Source: Neobacillus piezotolerans (lineage in GTDB: Bacteria; Bacillota; Bacilli; Bacillales; Cytobacillaceae). From it: a stretch of 64,000 nt of DNA. The notes below the pieces were generated by a model. It was not told the DNA's origin. It made no database searches and saw nothing but the letters and a program-made list of their open reading frames with translations. Below, piece by piece: positions 28,811 to 44,653 of the stretch (the first letter of the stretch is position 1; each line of letters opens with the position of its first letter). The position numbers were made by a program, and so were the translations under genes. The stretch spans positions 248,001 to 312,000 of the forward strand of contig NZ_QNQT01000002.1 in NCBI RefSeq assembly GCF_003362805.1, written 5' to 3'.

Positions 28811-28845
28811 TGGTATTGCCTGAGCCCCCTGAACAGGCAATACCA
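28811..28845 (+). repeat. Perfect 12-bp inverted repeat between ywlC and mntP
   Basis: TGGTATTGCCTG (28811-28822) and CAGGCAATACCA (28834-28845) are exact complements around an 11-base loop AGCCCCCTGAA. There is no T run, so it is not a standard terminator. It could be an mRNA hairpin ending ywlC or an operator for the downstream mntP gene. Confidence 0.75.
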
Positions 28846-28920
28846 AATCGGTTAATCAATTCTTCTAAACATTCCTGGACGTGCATATGATGAACTAGCA
28901 TGTCCGGGGAGCTGGTCACG

Positions 28921-29475
28921 ATGTCGATGCTAGTAGGAGAGTTGGCAACACTTTTGCTTATGGCGTTCGCGCTTGGGATGGATGCATTTTCGGTAGGCCT
29001 TGGAATGGGGATGTACAGGCTCAGACTAAGGCAGATTTTTAAAATCGGCATCACCATCGGCATTTTTCACGTTTGGATGCCGTTGGTAGGGATGATTGCC
29101 GGCAGGTTCCTGTCCGAACAGTTCGGGACGTTCGCATCCCTGATTGGCGGCCTGCTTCTTGTGCTACTGGGAATCCAGATGATTTGGACGGGCTTGAAAA
29201 AGGACCAGGAAAGTGTGATTACGCCGATGGGGTTCGGGCTTTTATTTTTTGCCTTGAGTGTCAGCCTGGATAGTTTTTCGGTTGGTCTGACACTCGGGAT
29301 TTACGGAGCGAGGACAATGGCCGCAATCTTTTGTTTCGGTATTGCCGCAACCATTTTAACTTGGGCCGGGCTCCTTGCGGGCAGAAAAGTCCAGGGCTGG
29401 CTAGGGTCATATAGCGAATCGCTTGGCGGCGTGATTTTGCTGGCATTCGGCCTGAAATTGCTGCTGCCAATATAA
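28921..29475 (+). CDS. mntP: Putative manganese efflux pump MntP
   Basis: A 184-residue inner-membrane protein with six hydrophobic helices in two inverted halves. Each half carries the acidic signature: [13 protein letters not shown] near residue 20 and [13 protein letters not shown] near 115, the Asp residues needed for metal export in the MntP/YebN family. ATG 28921 is downstream of GGGGAG; ATG 28900 is in frame but lacks a ribosome-binding site. Equivalent to ywlD. No yybP-ykoY manganese riboswitch was found upstream, only the inverted repeat at 28811-28845. Confidence 0.92.
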   Translation: MSMLVGELATLLLMAFALGMDAFSVGLGMGMYRLRLRQIFKIGITIGIFHVWMPLVGMIAGRFLSEQFGTFASLIGGLLLVLLGIQMIWTGLKKDQESVITPMGFGLLFFALSVSLDSFSVGLTLGIYGARTMAAIFCFGIAATILTWAGLLAGRKVQGWLGSYSESLGGVILLAFGLKLLLPI

Positions 29476-29486
29476 AGAAGCGTAGG

Positions 29487-29513
29487 ACGGCTCTGTAATA
29501 GGGCCGTTTTTTA
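29487..29513 (+). terminator. Terminator of mntP
   Basis: ACGGCTC (29487-29493) pairs with GGGCCGT (29501-29507), followed by six T residues. Confidence 0.85.
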
Positions 29514-29606
29514 TTGCCCAATTTACATATGTACGGTGCGTTGAAATGCCTCATTGGAAAATGGGGCAAACGGGCTATATAATGAAACAAGAAAGGAGGC
29601 GCGGAC

Positions 29607-30062
29607 ATGCATCGAGTTTTGTTCGTTTGTACCGGCAATACATGCAGGAGCCCGATGGCGGAAGCCATTTTACGAAGCAAAAAGCTTTCCGGGGTCGAGG
29701 TAAGGTCTGCCGGCGTTTTCGCCGCCAACGGGGCAGCCGCATCCCTGAACTCCATTCTGGTGATGGATGAGAACAAGATTGGCCATTCCCATCAATCAAG
29801 GCTTCTTGAAAAGGAGGACATTGACTGGGCAACCGTCATCCTTGCAATGACTATGACCCATAAACAGGCGATTACAGGACGTTTTCCGGAGGCATTGGGT
29901 AAAACCTACACGCTAAAGGAATTTGCCGGGGAAAAAGGCTATCCGGACGTCGGCGACCCTTTCGGCGGTGATATCCATGTTTACCGGGACACCTTCTCGG
30001 AACTTCAAGGGCTTATTGAAAAAGCATCCAAAAAGCTCATGGAGCAGGAATATAGGGAATAA
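29607..30062 (+). CDS. ywlE: Protein-arginine phosphatase YwlE
   Basis: A 151-residue low-molecular-weight phosphatase fold. The P-loop VCTGNTCRSPM puts the nucleophile at Cys8 and Arg14; Thr12 is the residue that favours phospho-arginine over phospho-tyrosine in YwlE. The general acid Asp lies in GDPFGGDIHVY. It removes the phospho-arginine mark placed by McsB, opposing Clp-directed degradation and CtsR control. ATG 29607 follows GAAAGGAGG. The order mntP-ywlE-rpiB-ywlG-glyA matches B. subtilis. Confidence 0.95.
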   Translation: MHRVLFVCTGNTCRSPMAEAILRSKKLSGVEVRSAGVFAANGAAASLNSILVMDENKIGHSHQSRLLEKEDIDWATVILAMTMTHKQAITGRFPEALGKTYTLKEFAGEKGYPDVGDPFGGDIHVYRDTFSELQGLIEKASKKLMEQEYRE

Positions 30063-30099
30063 TAAAACTATAGTTTTTTTATTTTAGGAGGAACTTAAC

Positions 30100-30546
30100 A
30101 TGAAAGTCGCACTCGCATCAGACCACGGCGGAATCAACATCCGCAAGGAAATAGCAGGACTTCTTGACGAAATGGGCATTGAATATGAGGATTTCGGCTG
30201 TGATTGCAGCACGTCCGTCGATTACCCTGATTATGCTTTGCCAGCGGCCGAAAAAGTGGCGTCAGGCCAGTTTGACAGAGGCATCCTAATTTGCGGAACC
30301 GGCATTGGCATGAGCATTGCCGCGAATAAAGTGAAGGGAATCCGCTGCGCTTTAGTCCACGACACCTTCAGTGCCAGGGCCACCCGTGAACATAATGACT
30401 CGAATATGCTTGCTATGGGAGAGCGCGTCATCGGGCCTGGCCTTGCGCGGGATATTGCGGAAATCTGGCTTTCGACAGAGTTTACCGGCGGACGCCATTC
30501 AGGCAGGATTAACAAGATAACGGAATATGAAGGAAAACACCTGTAA
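30100..30546 (+). CDS. rpiB: Ribose-5-phosphate isomerase B
   Basis: A 148-residue cytosolic enzyme that interconverts ribose-5-phosphate and ribulose-5-phosphate. The family start KVALASDHGGINIRKEI, the DYPDYALPAAEKVASG segment, the catalytic Cys region GILICGTGIGMSIAANK and the CALVHDTFSARATREHND phosphate-binding stretch are all present. ATG follows TAGGAGGAAC. Equivalent to ywlF. Confidence 0.96.
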   Translation: MKVALASDHGGINIRKEIAGLLDEMGIEYEDFGCDCSTSVDYPDYALPAAEKVASGQFDRGILICGTGIGMSIAANKVKGIRCALVHDTFSARATREHNDSNMLAMGERVIGPGLARDIAEIWLSTEFTGGRHSGRINKITEYEGKHL

Positions 30547-30659
30547 TATTTATCGAATTTAAGGAACATTTACTTACGGATTGAGGAATGGCGCCCTGCG
30601 GCTGTTTTGGGGACGGTCCAGGGCCTTCTTTAATCCTGAATACCCGGGGAGGGATAGCA

Positions 30660-31235
30660 ATGCCGAATGAAATAGAAATTTGGGAAAAGGAATTTAGCGA
30701 GATTCTTGGTGGCTTTGCGGAAAAAGTAGAGTTGAAACCGGGGAGCTTGTTTGTTGTCGGCTGCAGCACAAGCGAGGTAGCCGGGAAGCATATAGGGACC
30801 GCGGGAACAATGGATGTCGCTGAAATGCTTTATCGCGAACTGGAAATGTTTCGCGAGCGGACAGGCGCCGATCTTGCGTTCCAATGTTGTGAACATTTGA
30901 ACAGGGCAGTGGTCATGAGCAGAAGCGCGGCTGAAAAACGGGGCTTGGAGGAAGTATCCGTTGTTCCTGTCAGGACTGCTGGCGGGGCGATGGCAACGTA
31001 CGCTTTTGAAAAAATCACCAATGCGGTTGTCGTGGAATCAGTCAAAGCGGATGCCGGAATCGATATCGGCGACACGCTTATTGGCATGCATTTGAAAGCG
31101 GTTGCTGTTCCTGTCAGGGTCGGCCGCCGGACAGTAGGGCATGCGAATGTCGTACTTGCGAAGACGAGGCCAAAGCTAATAGGCGGGCCGCGGGCCGTTT
31201 ACGAGCGAACTCCCGGAAATCTTTCCTGTACGTGA
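30660..31235 (+). CDS. ywlG: UPF0340 (TIGR01440) protein YwlG
   Basis: A 191-residue conserved Bacillus protein of unknown biochemical role. Recognised by ELKPGSLFVVGCSTSEV, GADLAFQCCEHLNRAVV and VPVRTAGGAMATYAFE, which define the family, and by its place between rpiB and glyA. Cys-rich QCCEH could bind metal, but nothing further can be inferred. ATG 30660 is preceded by GGGGAGGG; the frame is open upstream without a ribosome-binding site. Confidence 0.9.
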   Translation: MPNEIEIWEKEFSEILGGFAEKVELKPGSLFVVGCSTSEVAGKHIGTAGTMDVAEMLYRELEMFRERTGADLAFQCCEHLNRAVVMSRSAAEKRGLEEVSVVPVRTAGGAMATYAFEKITNAVVVESVKADAGIDIGDTLIGMHLKAVAVPVRVGRRTVGHANVVLAKTRPKLIGGPRAVYERTPGNLSCT

Positions 31236-31318
31236 GTATCTTTTTCGTCAGGAAACTGCTAAAATAGTATCGAATTTTCAAAATAAATAGAAACGCGACT
31301 TCTAAGGGGGATTAATTA

Positions 31319-32560
31319 ATGGAGCACTTGGCAAAGCGGGACCCGCAGGTATTTGAGTCGATTCAGCAGGAATTGCAAAGGCAGCGTACGAAAATTGAGT
31401 TGATCGCTTCAGAGAATTTTGTCAGTGAGGCTGTCATGGAAGCCCAGGGGTCAGTTCTGACCAATAAATATGCCGAGGGATATCCACACCGGCGCTATTA
31501 CGGCGGCTGTGAATACGTGGATGTGGTGGAGGACCTTGCCCGCGACCGCGCCAAGGAAATATTCGGAGCCGAGCATGCCAATGTACAGCCCCATTCCGGA
31601 GCGCAGGCGAACATGGCGGTGTATTTCACCATCCTTGAGCCAGGAGATACCGTCCTCGGGATGAATCTTTCGCATGGCGGGCATTTGACGCACGGCAGCC
31701 CTGTTAATTTCAGCGGCGTCCAATATAATTTCGTCGAGTATGGAGTCGATGAAGGATCACATCGAATCAATTACGAAGATGTCCGTGCGAAAGTGCTGGA
31801 ACATAAACCGAAACTGATTGTGGCTGGCGCGAGCGCGTACCCAAGGGAAATCGATTTTAAGAAGTTCCGTGAAATAGCCGATGAGGCGGGCGCTTATCTG
31901 ATGGTTGATATGGCCCATATTGCCGGACTTGTTGCGGCAGGGCTGCATATGAGCCCAGTGCCTTACGCTGATTTTGTCACTTCCACAACGCATAAGACGC
32001 TGCGCGGACCGCGCGGCGGATTAATCCTTTGCCGTGAGGAGTTCGCGAAGAAAATAGATAAATCCGTATTCCCTGGCATCCAGGGTGGCCCGCTCATGCA
32101 TGTCATCGCGGCAAAAGCTGTCGCATTCGGTGAAATTCTAAACAACGGCTTCAAGGAATATGCGGGAAAAATCGTTTCCAATGCGAAAGTCCTAGCCAAA
32201 GCCCTTCAGGATGAGGGAATCACTCTTGTTTCCGGCGGGACGGACAACCATTTACTTTTAGTTGATTTGCGTAACCTGGGATTGACCGGCAAGGTTGGGG
32301 AGAAGGTACTTGACGAAATCGGCATCACCGTCAACAAAAACACTATCCCATTCGATCCAGAAAGCCCCTTTGTAACAAGCGGCATCCGGATTGGGACTGC
32401 TGCCGTCACAACACGCGGTTTCGGCGATGCTGAGATGAAGGAAATCGCCTCGATCATGGCGTTTACTTTAAGGAACCACGATGATGAATTGAAGCTTGCT
32501 GAAGCGCGTGAACGCGTCGAAACGCTGACTGCCAAGTTCACTCTATATCCTGACTATTAA
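31319..32560 (+). CDS. glyA: Serine hydroxymethyltransferase
   Basis: A 413-residue PLP enzyme that interconverts serine and glycine while loading tetrahydrofolate with a one-carbon unit. The PLP Lys226 lies in [14 protein letters not shown]; the [14 protein letters not shown] and [14 protein letters not shown] segments near the N-terminus are standard. The ATG follows AAGGGGGAT. Length is normal. A strong terminator closes the gene before upp. Confidence 0.97.
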   Translation: MEHLAKRDPQVFESIQQELQRQRTKIELIASENFVSEAVMEAQGSVLTNKYAEGYPHRRYYGGCEYVDVVEDLARDRAKEIFGAEHANVQPHSGAQANMAVYFTILEPGDTVLGMNLSHGGHLTHGSPVNFSGVQYNFVEYGVDEGSHRINYEDVRAKVLEHKPKLIVAGASAYPREIDFKKFREIADEAGAYLMVDMAHIAGLVAAGLHMSPVPYADFVTSTTHKTLRGPRGGLILCREEFAKKIDKSVFPGIQGGPLMHVIAAKAVAFGEILNNGFKEYAGKIVSNAKVLAKALQDEGITLVSGGTDNHLLLVDLRNLGLTGKVGEKVLDEIGITVNKNTIPFDPESPFVTSGIRIGTAAVTTRGFGDAEMKEIASIMAFTLRNHDDELKLAEARERVETLTAKFTLYPDY

Positions 32561-32605
32561 TAGGAGGGAACATCAAGGAGGACTCGCCTCCAGATGCTTC
32601 CTTTG

Positions 32606-32637
32606 CCGGTCCGTGATTTTCGGACCGGTTTTTTTCT
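32606..32637 (+). terminator. Terminator of glyA
   Basis: CCGGTCCG (32606-32613) and CGGACCGG (32621-32628), loop TGATTTT, then seven T residues. Confidence 0.92.
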
Positions 32638-32704
32638 GTCCTTGGAAGGGTATAAGTGTCGGGAACTGCCAGGAGAGGAAAATGGCGAGAATGCATATTC
32701 TTTG

Positions 32705-32733
32705 TTGCTCCGCCATAATTTTTTCTGTAAAAT
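32705..32733 (+). promoter_or_regulatory. Candidate sigma-A promoter of upp
   Basis: TTGCTC (32705-32710), 17 bp, TAAAAT (32728-32733), about 50 bp ahead of the upp start. Confidence 0.5.
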
Positions 32734-32736
32734 TAG

Positions 32737-33417
<681 letters not shown>

Positions 33418-33430
33418 CTAATTGAAAAAA

Positions 33431-33463
33431 CCGAACGGAGACCAAACCCGTTCGGTTTTTTTT
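33431..33463. terminator. Terminator of upp, probably bidirectional
   Basis: CCGAACGG (33431-33438) and CCGTTCGG (33448-33455) with A run before and T run after, so it can end both upp and the convergent ATPase gene. Confidence 0.92.
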
Positions 33464-33482
33464 TCGTATTGCCGGCGTGTGG

Positions 33483-34265
33483 TTAAAGATGGCGCAAAAA
33501 CCGCTGCGGATCATCGAGGAAATCCTTCGTCAGCCGAACATGTTCGACTTCCTGGTAGTCCGTTTTTATAAACTCACCTTGATCAAGCGTGTAAATATCA
33601 GCTCCCGGTATTGCCATTAGAATGGGGGAATGGGTCGCGATGATGAACTGCCCGTTTTCCTTAACCATTTCAAGAATTAACGAAATAAGCGAAAGCTGCT
33701 TGATGGGTGAAAGCGGCGCTTCCGGCTCGTCGAGGATATACAGTCCATCGGGGCGGAACCGCGCCTGGAACAAGTCGAGGAAGCTTTCCCCATGCGAGCG
33801 GACCTCAAGCCCCTCGCCATATAGCTGCCTAAGGTCATGGAGTGTGCGCGCATAGGGCAATACCTCAAGGCTGAAAGGGTCGCGTTCCTTGATGTCGAGA
33901 TAAGCCTTCCTGGACTCCGCCTTGATTTCAGCAAGCTTTCTGGAATAGTTTATGAAGTCATTGGCCCTGAAGAAAAAACCATTCTTTGTCCGGACACTCC
34001 ATGCAAGTTTCAACCTCTGCCCAAGCTCCCGGGCCGGGGCGAGAGCCGGGTCGGTATCAATCGGTTCTCCCCCTATCAGGATGCTGCCGCAATTTGCGGC
34101 AACGGCTTCAAGAAAAGTCGATTTTCCAGTCCCATTTTCGCCAACCAAAATAGTAACCGGATTTTCAAACGCAAATTCCCTGAAATTTTTAATAAGCGGC
34201 AGGTTGAATGGGTAATGAGTATCTTCTATTTCCATGGCTAAAGCTACTTTTCGTAAAAGAACCAT
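33483..34265 (-). CDS. AAA family ATPase (ABC/RecF-like, single protein)
   Basis: A 260-residue cytosolic ATPase. Walker A VGENGTGKSTFLEAVA is near residues 40-55; the C-terminal half has the RecF/SMC-type SHGESFLDLF signature, Walker B GLYILDEPEAPLSP and the switch His in FIIATHSPILMAIPG. The insertion between the Walker motifs is short, so there is no coiled coil. Similar stand-alone ATPases (COG3910-like) are common in bacteria without a known task. The start at 34265 follows TGGAGGCGGG. It is divergent from the protease gene, with 159 bp between. Confidence 0.87.
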   Translation of the reverse strand: MVLLRKVALAMEIEDTHYPFNLPLIKNFREFAFENPVTILVGENGTGKSTFLEAVAANCGSILIGGEPIDTDPALAPARELGQRLKLAWSVRTKNGFFFRANDFINYSRKLAEIKAESRKAYLDIKERDPFSLEVLPYARTLHDLRQLYGEGLEVRSHGESFLDLFQARFRPDGLYILDEPEAPLSPIKQLSLISLILEMVKENGQFIIATHSPILMAIPGADIYTLDQGEFIKTDYQEVEHVRLTKDFLDDPQRFLRHL

Positions 34266-34424
34266 GCTTTCCCGCCTCCAAGAATTGTTACCTTTACAAT
34301 AACAAAAGGTGATGGTGATGGCGAGGGTATTAGGAGGGATAATCTGATTCTTTTGAACCGGCTCCAATTCCGAATATAATTCCGATTCTTTTCAAACCCT
34401 ATCAAGAAAAAAAGGAATAAGCTT

Positions 34425-36728
34425 ATGAAAAAATTGCTCACTGCATTTTGCTGTTTCGTCCTCCTCCAATCCGGCAACAGCTCTGCTGCCGGGTTAAAAA
34501 TTCCGCCTTTGCCGGAAGGGAATCGCTTTGAAGTGAAAAGGGGCATTATTATCCTGAAGGAGTCGGTTTCTCCATTGGAAAGGCACAGGCTTTTGGTGAA
34601 ATATCCTAACGTCAAGGTAAGGCGCAGCTATACGGAGGCCTTAAATGGATTTTCGATTGAAGGGGCTGCGGACCAAATCCGCCAGTTTGAAAAAGAACAG
34701 GGTGTCGAATCCTTTTCCGAGCTTCAAACTTACAGTATAGAAGAGGAGACATCGGAATCTAGAAATGGTCAAATAGAAATCCGGCCAATTCCATCCAATG
34801 AAATAAATATAAGAATCAGTTCTTTTCAACAAGACCAGGAAACAGACGCCGCGAACGGGTCGGAAATGATTGGCGCGCAGAGGCTGCGTGGCGTTTTGGA
34901 TGGGAAGGGGAGAAGGCTTACCGGAGAGGGTGTGACCGTTGGAGTGATTGATACCGGCCTGGACTATACCCACCCGGATTTAAGAAAAAATTACGGCGGC
35001 GGCAAAGATTTGGTCGATGGGGATGCGGACCCTATGGAGTCCAAGGGACCGGAGGGAGAAGCGACACTCCATGGCACCCATGTCGCGGGAATCATCGCTG
35101 GCAATGGGAAAGTCCAGGGCGTAGCGCCGCGCGCAACCATCAAAGCATACAGGGCATTGGGCCCAGGAGGGAAAGGGACGACCGAACACGTCCTGGCCGC
35201 CATTGAAGAAGCGATTAAAGACCGGGTCGATATTCTTAATTTATCCCTTGGAAGCGAGGTTAACGGACCGGATCTTCCCGTTTCGGCCGCCCTGAACCGA
35301 GCCGCGGAAAAAGGGATTATCCCTGTTGTTTCTTCAGGGAATTCTGGCCCTGGACAATGGACGGTAGGTTCACCGGGAACAGCTTCAAAAGCCATTTCTG
35401 TCGGCGCATCGACCCCTTTTATGAAGACTCCCTTCCTTATTATAAAAGGTACGGGAAGAAGGGTGCGGATTGAAAAGATTGCCGGGTCTGGAAATTGGAA
35501 ATCGATGCTGCCTGATGAAATTGCAGACGGCAAATTTGGCAAGCCAGAGGAATTAAAAACCGCAAGGAATAAAATTGCCGTAATCAAACGTGGGAAAATT
35601 ACCTTCACGGAAAAAGTGAACAATGCGATAGATGCGGGTGCAAGGGCAGTCATAATTTATAACAACACGAAGGGAATTTTTAACGGTAGCCTTGAGAAGG
35701 CCGTACCTATACCCGCGGGGACTGTTTCCGCGGCAGCCGGGAGGGAACTTCTGAAAACCGCTGAACGTGTAAGCGTTGAACTCCTTGACGATAGCGACAG
35801 GCTCGCGGCTTTTAGCTCACGGGGGCCGGTCACCGGAACATGGGAGATCAAGCCGGATGTCGTCGCCCCGGGTGTCGCAATTACAAGCGCCGTTCCCGGT
35901 GGGTATCTTGCCCTCAATGGGACAAGCATGGCGGCCCCGCATGTCGCGGGCGTATGCGCTCTCCTCAAACAGGCGCATCCAGGATGGGGGCCGGCTGAAA
36001 TGAAAGCGGCATTAATGAACACGGCCCTTGTTTTAAAAAATAACCGCGCGGAGCCGTACAGGACATATGAGCAGGGGGCGGGGAGGATACAGGCGGAAAA
36101 GGCGGCCGCAGCCGGCACACTTGTTTTTCCCGGTTCACTCGCATTTGGAAAAGCTGCCAAACCGCTTTGGAAGGCATCGAGAAATAGCAGGCTGGTTGTT
36201 AAAAATGTTAGCCGTAAAACGATACGCTACTCGTTTTGGGTTCCCCGCGATGATGATGGGCTGGACTGGAGGCTGCCCCTCCCATTCACGCTGTCCCCAG
36301 GCCAAGAACGTGCAGTGCGGGTGACGGTAACCGCCGATCCGTCCCTCCATAAAGGAAGAATTGTCGATGGAGCGCTTTTTTTGCAGGCTGCAGGACAAAA
36401 AATCCGGATTCCTTATATCCTTGCGCTTTCAGAACCGGATTATCCAAGGGTGATGGGTTTCGGCATGGCTGAGGGAGATACGCCGGGGGTGTTCCGCTAC
36501 GAGGTATACCTGCCTGGCGGCGCTGATGAATTCGGAATCGCCATTTTTCGCCGGAATGATTTAAGTTTCGCGGGTTTTCTTGATTATGGGAGGAAGATTG
36601 GCAGGGGGATGCTCAAGAAGGAAATCAATCCATCGAAGCTTCCGGAACCGGGCCTTTATATAATAAAGGTATTTGCCAGGAAATCCGGGCAGGAGGATAG
36701 TTTTGAAACAACGCTGCAAATCAATTGA
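34425..36728 (+). CDS. Secreted subtilisin-like serine protease with PA domain (Vpr-like)
   Basis: A 767-residue exported S8 protease. A signal peptide (MKKLLTAFCCFVLLQSGNSSA) is followed by an I9-type propeptide (about 25-105). The catalytic triad is Asp176 (GVIDTGLDYTHPDL), His216 (LHGTHVAGI) and Ser501 (NGTSMAAPHVAG), with the oxyanion Asn in SSGNSGPG. A protease-associated (PA) domain is inserted at about 345-455 (RNKIAVIKRGKITFTEKV, GARAVIIYNN). This is the Vpr/minor extracellular protease layout. The C-terminal 200 residues form beta-rich domains without a cell-wall anchor. ATG 34425 is the only start ahead of the signal peptide, with a weak GGAAT upstream. Confidence 0.93.
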   Translation: MKKLLTAFCCFVLLQSGNSSAAGLKIPPLPEGNRFEVKRGIIILKESVSPLERHRLLVKYPNVKVRRSYTEALNGFSIEGAADQIRQFEKEQGVESFSELQTYSIEEETSESRNGQIEIRPIPSNEINIRISSFQQDQETDAANGSEMIGAQRLRGVLDGKGRRLTGEGVTVGVIDTGLDYTHPDLRKNYGGGKDLVDGDADPMESKGPEGEATLHGTHVAGIIAGNGKVQGVAPRATIKAYRALGPGGKGTTEHVLAAIEEAIKDRVDILNLSLGSEVNGPDLPVSAALNRAAEKGIIPVVSSGNSGPGQWTVGSPGTASKAISVGASTPFMKTPFLIIKGTGRRVRIEKIAGSGNWKSMLPDEIADGKFGKPEELKTARNKIAVIKRGKITFTEKVNNAIDAGARAVIIYNNTKGIFNGSLEKAVPIPAGTVSAAAGRELLKTAERVSVELLDDSDRLAAFSSRGPVTGTWEIKPDVVAPGVAITSAVPGGYLALNGTSMAAPHVAGVCALLKQAHPGWGPAEMKAALMNTALVLKNNRAEPYRTYEQGAGRIQAEKAAAAGTLVFPGSLAFGKAAKPLWKASRNSRLVVKNVSRKTIRYSFWVPRDDDGLDWRLPLPFTLSPGQERAVRVTVTADPSLHKGRIVDGALFLQAAGQKIRIPYILALSEPDYPRVMGFGMAEGDTPGVFRYEVYLPGGADEFGIAIFRRNDLSFAGFLDYGRKIGRGMLKKEINPSKLPEPGLYIIKVFARKSGQEDSFETTLQIN

Positions 36729-36733
36729 AAAGA

Positions 36734-36764
36734 AACCCTTTCCCTGACGCGGAAAGGGTTTTTG
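36734..36764 (+). terminator. Terminator of the secreted protease gene
   Basis: AACCCTTTCC (36734-36743) and GGAAAGGGTT (36751-36760), then TTT. The 190 bases after it, up to the atp promoter, hold no recognisable gene. Confidence 0.9.
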
Positions 36765-36951
36765 AAATAGGCAAATGGCTTGGGATGCGCTAGAAAAACA
36801 GAAGCAAAAATGCGCGCTTTGTTATGGAACACAAATACCCCTTCACAGATAGTGTAATCGCTTTCTCGACATCGATCCTTCTTCTGAATACTGTTTCTTT
36901 GTTAAATTTCAAATTCCAGCTTATGATTGTGAATGTATTCCCACATTTGGA

Positions 36952-36980
36952 TTGACATTGACAGGGGGCTATTGTATGCT
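36952..36980 (+). promoter_or_regulatory. Sigma-A promoter of the atp operon
   Basis: TTGACA (36952-36957), 17 bp, TATGCT (36975-36980). A second overlapping TTGACA starts at 36958. The leader to atpZ is about 125 bases. Confidence 0.8.
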
Positions 36981-37113
36981 TACAAAGGGCATAAAATGAC
37001 AAGGTTTTCATTAATTTTCCTGGTGAAATGTCAAGCATTGAAACAGGTCTTTTTCATACATATTTTTTAAAATTCTTGCCCAATCCCATTCTCGAAAGCG
37101 GGGATGTGATCAT

Positions 37114-37335
37114 ATGCGACAGAATGACCGAACCCCCTTCCAGGCAATGGCGCTCATGTCGGGAATCCTTGCCCAGTTGGCCGGATCCGTCCTCGTCGGC
37201 ATTTTCGCGGGCAGGTGGATCGATGGCAAAGCAGGAACCGCGCCTCTGTTCCTGATCATTGGACTCTTCCTCGGATTGGCGGCCGGAATCTACGCCATGC
37301 TCCGCCTCGTAAAGCAATATTATTCAGGAGACTAA
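37114..37335 (+). CDS. atpZ: ATP synthase accessory protein AtpZ (AtpZ/AtpI family)
   Basis: A 73-residue membrane protein with two helices (MALMSGILAQLAGSVLVGIF and APLFLIIGLFLGLAAGIYAM) and the loop GRWIDGKAG, typical of AtpZ in Bacillaceae. With AtpI it has been linked to magnesium or calcium uptake and Fo assembly. It is the first gene of the atp operon, eight bases ahead of atpI. ATG 37114 follows GGGGATG. Confidence 0.88.
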   Translation: MRQNDRTPFQAMALMSGILAQLAGSVLVGIFAGRWIDGKAGTAPLFLIIGLFLGLAAGIYAMLRLVKQYYSGD

Positions 37336-37342
37336 TCACGAT

Positions 37343-37713
37343 ATGTCCGATTTAAGGGCCCTTTATTTCCGCGCCAGAAGATACCTCTTTTTTATACTTT
37401 CATTTTATGTGCTTGGCTGGGGATTCACAGACCAAAACCGATTTTTGCCGGCCTCATTTTAGGCACAGCCTTAAGCCTGTTCAACCTGTGGCTGATGGTA
37501 AGAAAAACAGACCAGTTCGGCGAAGCTGTGATGAAGGGCAAAAAGGTCCGTTCACTCGGGTCGTTCAACAGGATGGCCACCGCGGCCCTTGCGGTTATTA
37601 TCGCAATGAAATATCCGGATCAATTCCATTTAATCAGTGTTGTTTTGGGATTAATGACATCTTATATTGTCATTATGATAGATTTTTTCAAGCAAACCTT
37701 TTTACGCAAATAG
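37343..37713 (+). pseudogene. atpI: ATP synthase protein I, interrupted by a one-base frameshift
   Basis: Translation from ATG 37343 gives SDLRALYFRARRYLFFILSF and reads on to GWGFTDQN, then leaves the family sequence and stops at TAG 37460. From CCG 37438, one base back, the expected AtpI continuation appears (PIFAGLILGTALSLFNLWL, then VRKTDQFGEAVMKGKKVRSL) and runs to a stop at 37713. The 371-bp total is one base short of 124 codons, the normal AtpI length. The break is at the A run CCAAAACC (37434-37437), where five A would restore the frame. It is either a real deletion or a sequencing error in a homopolymer. AtpI is an Fo assembly/c-ring chaperone-type membrane protein and is often dispensable. 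Confidence 0.88.
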
Positions 37714-37730
37714 CATAAGAAGCGAGGTGA

Positions 37731-38728
<998 letters not shown>

Positions 38729-38747
38729 TAGCGGGGCATTGTTCAAT

Positions 38748-39982
<1,235 letters not shown>

Positions 39983-39990
39983 ATTTGTAG

Positions 39991-41514
<1,524 letters not shown>

Positions 41515-41662
41515 TGGCTAAGGCACTGAGCCCTTCCAGTTTCCCGGGCTTTTCCGAATGAGGAAAAGCCTGCTTGGAGGGGAGCCGTGGCCAGTATATA
41601 CTCCAACATTAACAGGCAGGAGCCCAATAGGCTTTCGGCCTTAACTTTGATAAGGGTGGTGA

Positions 41663-42526
<864 letters not shown>

Positions 42527-42575
42527 TCGTGCGGCACGAATGAGTGGCCAAGGCTTCCGCTGTCCAATTGCCTAA

Positions 42576-44051
<1,476 letters not shown>

Positions 44052-44068
44052 ACAAGCCAGGAGGGTGA

Positions 44069-44479
<411 letters not shown>

Positions 44480-44502
44480 ATAGCGATATATTAACTAGGA
44501 CA

Positions 44503-44546
44503 TTACCCCCGTTAGGAAGTGAAAGCTTCGTAACGGGGGTTTTTAT
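44503..44546 (+). terminator. Terminator of the atp operon
   Basis: ACCCCCGTTA (44503-44512) and TAACGGGGGT (44531-44540) with an inner GAAG/CTTC pair and a T run. Confidence 0.93.
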
Positions 44547-44653
44547 CTTTTTATAAGTAGTTTTACTTTGGAAGTTCAGGTAAAAAATGTAACGTTTTTC
44601 ATTCCCCCTTCGACTATAGAATTGCATGCACAAAATAATCGGAGGTAATAAAT

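Noticed and set aside
28846-28920. yybP-ykoY manganese riboswitch ahead of mntP
   Set aside because: The conserved GGGGAGUA elements and the paired loops are not present; the GGGGAG near 28905 is a ribosome-binding-site-like run.
31236-31318. PurR box upstream of glyA
   Set aside because: ATCGAATTTT only partly fits the PurR half-site and no second half-site at the right distance was seen.
37430-37445. Programmed frameshift in atpI
   Set aside because: The heptamer around CCAAAAC does not allow tandem slippage, and a simple one-base loss in an A run restores a normal-length AtpI.
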